From: Pseudoalteromonas sp. H71
GTDB lineage: Bacteria > Pseudomonadota > Gammaproteobacteria > Enterobacterales > Alteromonadaceae
DNA: 45,064 bases
Assembly (NCBI RefSeq): GCF_001468485.1
Contig: NZ_LODI01000044.1
Span: 77,641-122,704, forward strand
Direction of reading: 5' to 3'
The notes beneath the pieces were generated by a model that saw only the letters and a list, made by a program, of their open reading frames with translations, was not told the DNA's origin and did no database searches. This document shows, piece by piece, positions 42,954 through 45,064 of the stretch. Position numbers and translations under genes: made by a program. Position 1 is the first letter of the stretch, and every line of letters begins with the position of its first letter.

Positions 42954-45064
42954 TGCATACTATTTTAGATTTTATAGAAAAAGCGATATTCAGACATCGC
43001 TTGGTTGTGCTTATAAGTTTTGCAATTATTACTTGTTTACTTATTTTCAAAGCTACGCATATTCAACTTGATGCTTCATTTAATAAAAATATCCCCCTAA
43101 ATCACGAATACATGAAAGTGTATACCAAGCATGAGAAGCAGTTTGGTGGTGCGAATAGCATTTTAATTTCTGTGTGTGATGACAGTGGTAATATATTCAA
43201 TCCAGAATTTTTTACTCAATTAAAAGCAGTTCATGATCAGCTTTACTTTATACCGGGTGTAAACAGGCCACTTGTAAACTCTATATTTGCTCCTAGTGCC
43301 CGATTTGTAGAAGTAGTTGAAGACGGTTTTGCAGGTGGTCCAATTATTCCTGCAAACTTTAAAGCAAACGAACGTGGTTTAGCCGTTGTAAAAGAAAATA
43401 TAGAAAAAGCAAAAGTTGTTGGTCGTATGATTGCCAGCGACTATTCGTGTGCAATGGTAACAGCTCAGTTATTAGAAACTGATCCACAAACACAAGAAAA
43501 ACTTGATACCTTAGCCTTTGCAGAAAAGCTCGAAACAGAGTTAAGAGATCCTTTGAGCACTGATAAGGTGAGTATTCATATTATTGGCTTTGCAAAAATG
43601 GCCGGTGATATTGCAGAAGGGGCTAAAGGCGTTGTGTTATTTTTTGCAATTGCCATTGCCTTTACTTTTATTATGGTTTGGTTGTTTTGCGGTAGTTTAA
43701 AGCTCACAATTTTACCTATAGCATGCTCGATTATTGCAGTTGCATGGCAGTTGGGCTTACTTTCAAGCCTTGGCTTTGGGCTTGATCCAATGTCGATATT
43801 AGTCCCATTTTTAGTATTTGCTATTGGTGTAAGCCATGGTGTGCAAATGATTAATGCCATTGGTAAAAAAGTAAGCGAGGGAAAAAGTACTCGTATTTGT
43901 TGCCAATCGAGTTTTAGAGCGCTTTTGATTCCCGGTGGTATTGCGCTTCTATCAGACACCGTTGGTTTTTTAACTCTGTTGACGATTGATATAGGTATCA
44001 TCCGAGAGCTTGCAATTACTGCTAGCTTAGGTGTTGCAGTAATTATTTTTACAAATCTAATTTTGTTGCCTGTTTGGGCATCATACATGCAGTTTGAAAA
44101 TAGTATTCATATTCAATCAGGTGATGCTAATAAACCAAATATGCTTGATAAAATTAGGGATTTATTGGTAAAAGCAACTGATCCTAAAGTAGCTAAACTC
44201 ATTATTGGCTTTACGCTTGTTTTATTTGCTTTAGGTTACTGGCAAGCGGATAAAATGCGTATTGGTGATTTACATGCGGGTGCGCCGTCACTTCATCAAG
44301 ATGCACGTTATAACCAGGATACTTTTTTAATATCGGACAAATATACAATTTCATCAGATATTTTAAAGGTAATAGTTGAAGCTTACCCAGCAGCATGTAC
44401 AGAGCATGATGTAATGGAACGTATTAGCCGTTTTCAATATAAAGTTGAAAATGTTGACGGTGTTCAATCTGCAGTTAGTTTAAGCTCGGTTGCTCAGTCT
44501 GTTAATGCGGGCTACAACGAAGGTAATTTAAAATGGCAGAGTTTGCCTCGTAATTCAGCTACATTAGTGCAATCTACTTCTCGGGTGGAAACGAGTACCG
44601 GTTTACTAAACGGTGATTGTTCTGTTATGCCTGTCATTATCTTTTTAGATGATCATAAAGCGCAAACTATTGATCGTGTTATTGCTAGCGTAAAACAGTT
44701 CGCAAATGAGGAAGGGACAGATAAACTTGCATTTAAATTAGCATCTGGCCCAGTTGGTGTTATGGCCGCTACGAATGAATCTGTTTCAGAAGCTCAAATA
44801 CCGATGATGCTTTATGTATACGGTGCTGTAATTGCATTGTGTCTATTAAGTTTTAGAAGTGTCAAAGCGACCATTGCTGTTGTGCTACCACTTTATATTG
44901 TATCAACACTTGCACAAGCGTTAATGGTGCAGCTAGAAATTGGCTTAACAGTTTCAACACTACCTGTTATTGCTTTGGGTGTGGGTATTGGTGTGGATTA
45001 CGGTATTTATATATTATCGTCAATGATGGGGCAACTTAAACAAAATGTGCCGTTGTCGATTGCC
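42953..45064 (+). CDS. MMPL/RND-family transporter (partial)
   Basis: The frame is open to the window end; 704 residues are seen. It starts MHTILDFIEKAIFRHRLVVL with one helix, then a large periplasmic domain, a five-helix block (about 225-380; LVPFLVFAIGVSHGVQMINA with the RND-conserved acidic/small-residue motifs), a second periplasmic domain from about 440, and the beginning of the second helix block (LYVYGAVIALCLLSF, VIALGVGIGVDYGIYIL). The MMPL subfamily exports lipids or other hydrophobic molecules. It is translationally coupled to the YCF48-like gene. Confidence 0.9.
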   Translation, partial: MHTILDFIEKAIFRHRLVVLISFAIITCLLIFKATHIQLDASFNKNIPLNHEYMKVYTKHEKQFGGANSILISVCDDSGNIFNPEFFTQLKAVHDQLYFIPGVNRPLVNSIFAPSARFVEVVEDGFAGGPIIPANFKANERGLAVVKENIEKAKVVGRMIASDYSCAMVTAQLLETDPQTQEKLDTLAFAEKLETELRDPLSTDKVSIHIIGFAKMAGDIAEGAKGVVLFFAIAIAFTFIMVWLFCGSLKLTILPIACSIIAVAWQLGLLSSLGFGLDPMSILVPFLVFAIGVSHGVQMINAIGKKVSEGKSTRICCQSSFRALLIPGGIALLSDTVGFLTLLTIDIGIIRELAITASLGVAVIIFTNLILLPVWASYMQFENSIHIQSGDANKPNMLDKIRDLLVKATDPKVAKLIIGFTLVLFALGYWQADKMRIGDLHAGAPSLHQDARYNQDTFLISDKYTISSDILKVIVEAYPAACTEHDVMERISRFQYKVENVDGVQSAVSLSSVAQSVNAGYNEGNLKWQSLPRNSATLVQSTSRVETSTGLLNGDCSVMPVIIFLDDHKAQTIDRVIASVKQFANEEGTDKLAFKLASGPVGVMAATNESVSEAQIPMMLYVYGAVIALCLLSFRSVKATIAVVLPLYIVSTLAQALMVQLEIGLTVSTLPVIALGVGIGVDYGIYILSSMMGQLKQNVPLSIA

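Overview
The window is an AT-rich chromosomal segment from a marine gammaproteobacterium, most likely an Alteromonadales member close to Pseudoalteromonas. This is inferred from gene content and order (rluE-nudJ, mnmA-hflD-purB, tusDCBE-yccA, msrC-proQ-prc, pepN-DUF2835), from the low GC, and from proteins that look like gammaproteobacterial orthologues. No phage, transposase, integrase or CRISPR array was seen. Most of the window is ordinary core chromosome with two accessory-looking blocks.

Region 1 (1-3400): the 3'-truncated gene of a secreted PQQ-type sugar dehydrogenase (minus strand), divergent from a small membrane protein, then a divergent-motif Nramp-family transporter and about 600 bp without genes.

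Region 2 (3250-9670) is an archaic (Csu-like, spore-coat-U) chaperone-usher pilus operon: two pilins, chaperone, usher and two-domain tip subunit. It is preceded by a good sigma-54 (-24/-12) promoter, with a perfect 12+12 bp palindrome about 125 bp upstream of the predicted start, where an enhancer-binding activator would sit. A stem-loop follows the first pilin gene. The usher is oversized (1117 aa): it carries three tandem copies of its C-terminal beta domain plus an unrecognised tail of about 200 residues. This is the most unusual coding feature in the window.

Region 3 (9797-19515) is a mixed housekeeping and envelope block: an EEP-fold nuclease/phosphatase, a MAPEG protein, an ABC exporter, a lipoprotein, a GFA-family zinc protein, a spermidine-synthase-like protein, two small membrane proteins, a secreted M28 peptidase with an Fn3-like tail, a DUF4826 protein and a GNAT acetyltransferase.

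Region 4 (19532-28818) is a translation and tRNA-modification block, mostly on the minus strand. It holds roxA (ribosomal oxygenase), purB, hflD, mnmA, nudJ, rluE, tusE-B-C-D and yccA. TusBCD, TusE and MnmA form the sulfur relay for 2-thiouridine in tRNA. A plus-strand PAS-GGDEF diguanylate cyclase sits between nudJ and mnmA, interrupting a cluster that is contiguous in E. coli.

Region 5 (29028-38100): two identical tandem tRNA-Ser(UGA) genes with a strong promoter and terminator, a small membrane protein, msrC, a small acidic protein, proQ, prc, an NhaC-type antiporter, pepN and a DUF2835 gene.

Region 6 (38196-45064) is a four-gene envelope cluster: a DUF1302 outer-membrane protein, a DUF1329 periplasmic protein, a YCF48-like beta-propeller and an MMPL/RND transporter that runs off the window. 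The arrangement suggests a trans-envelope carrier for a hydrophobic substrate, whose identity cannot be read from the sequence.
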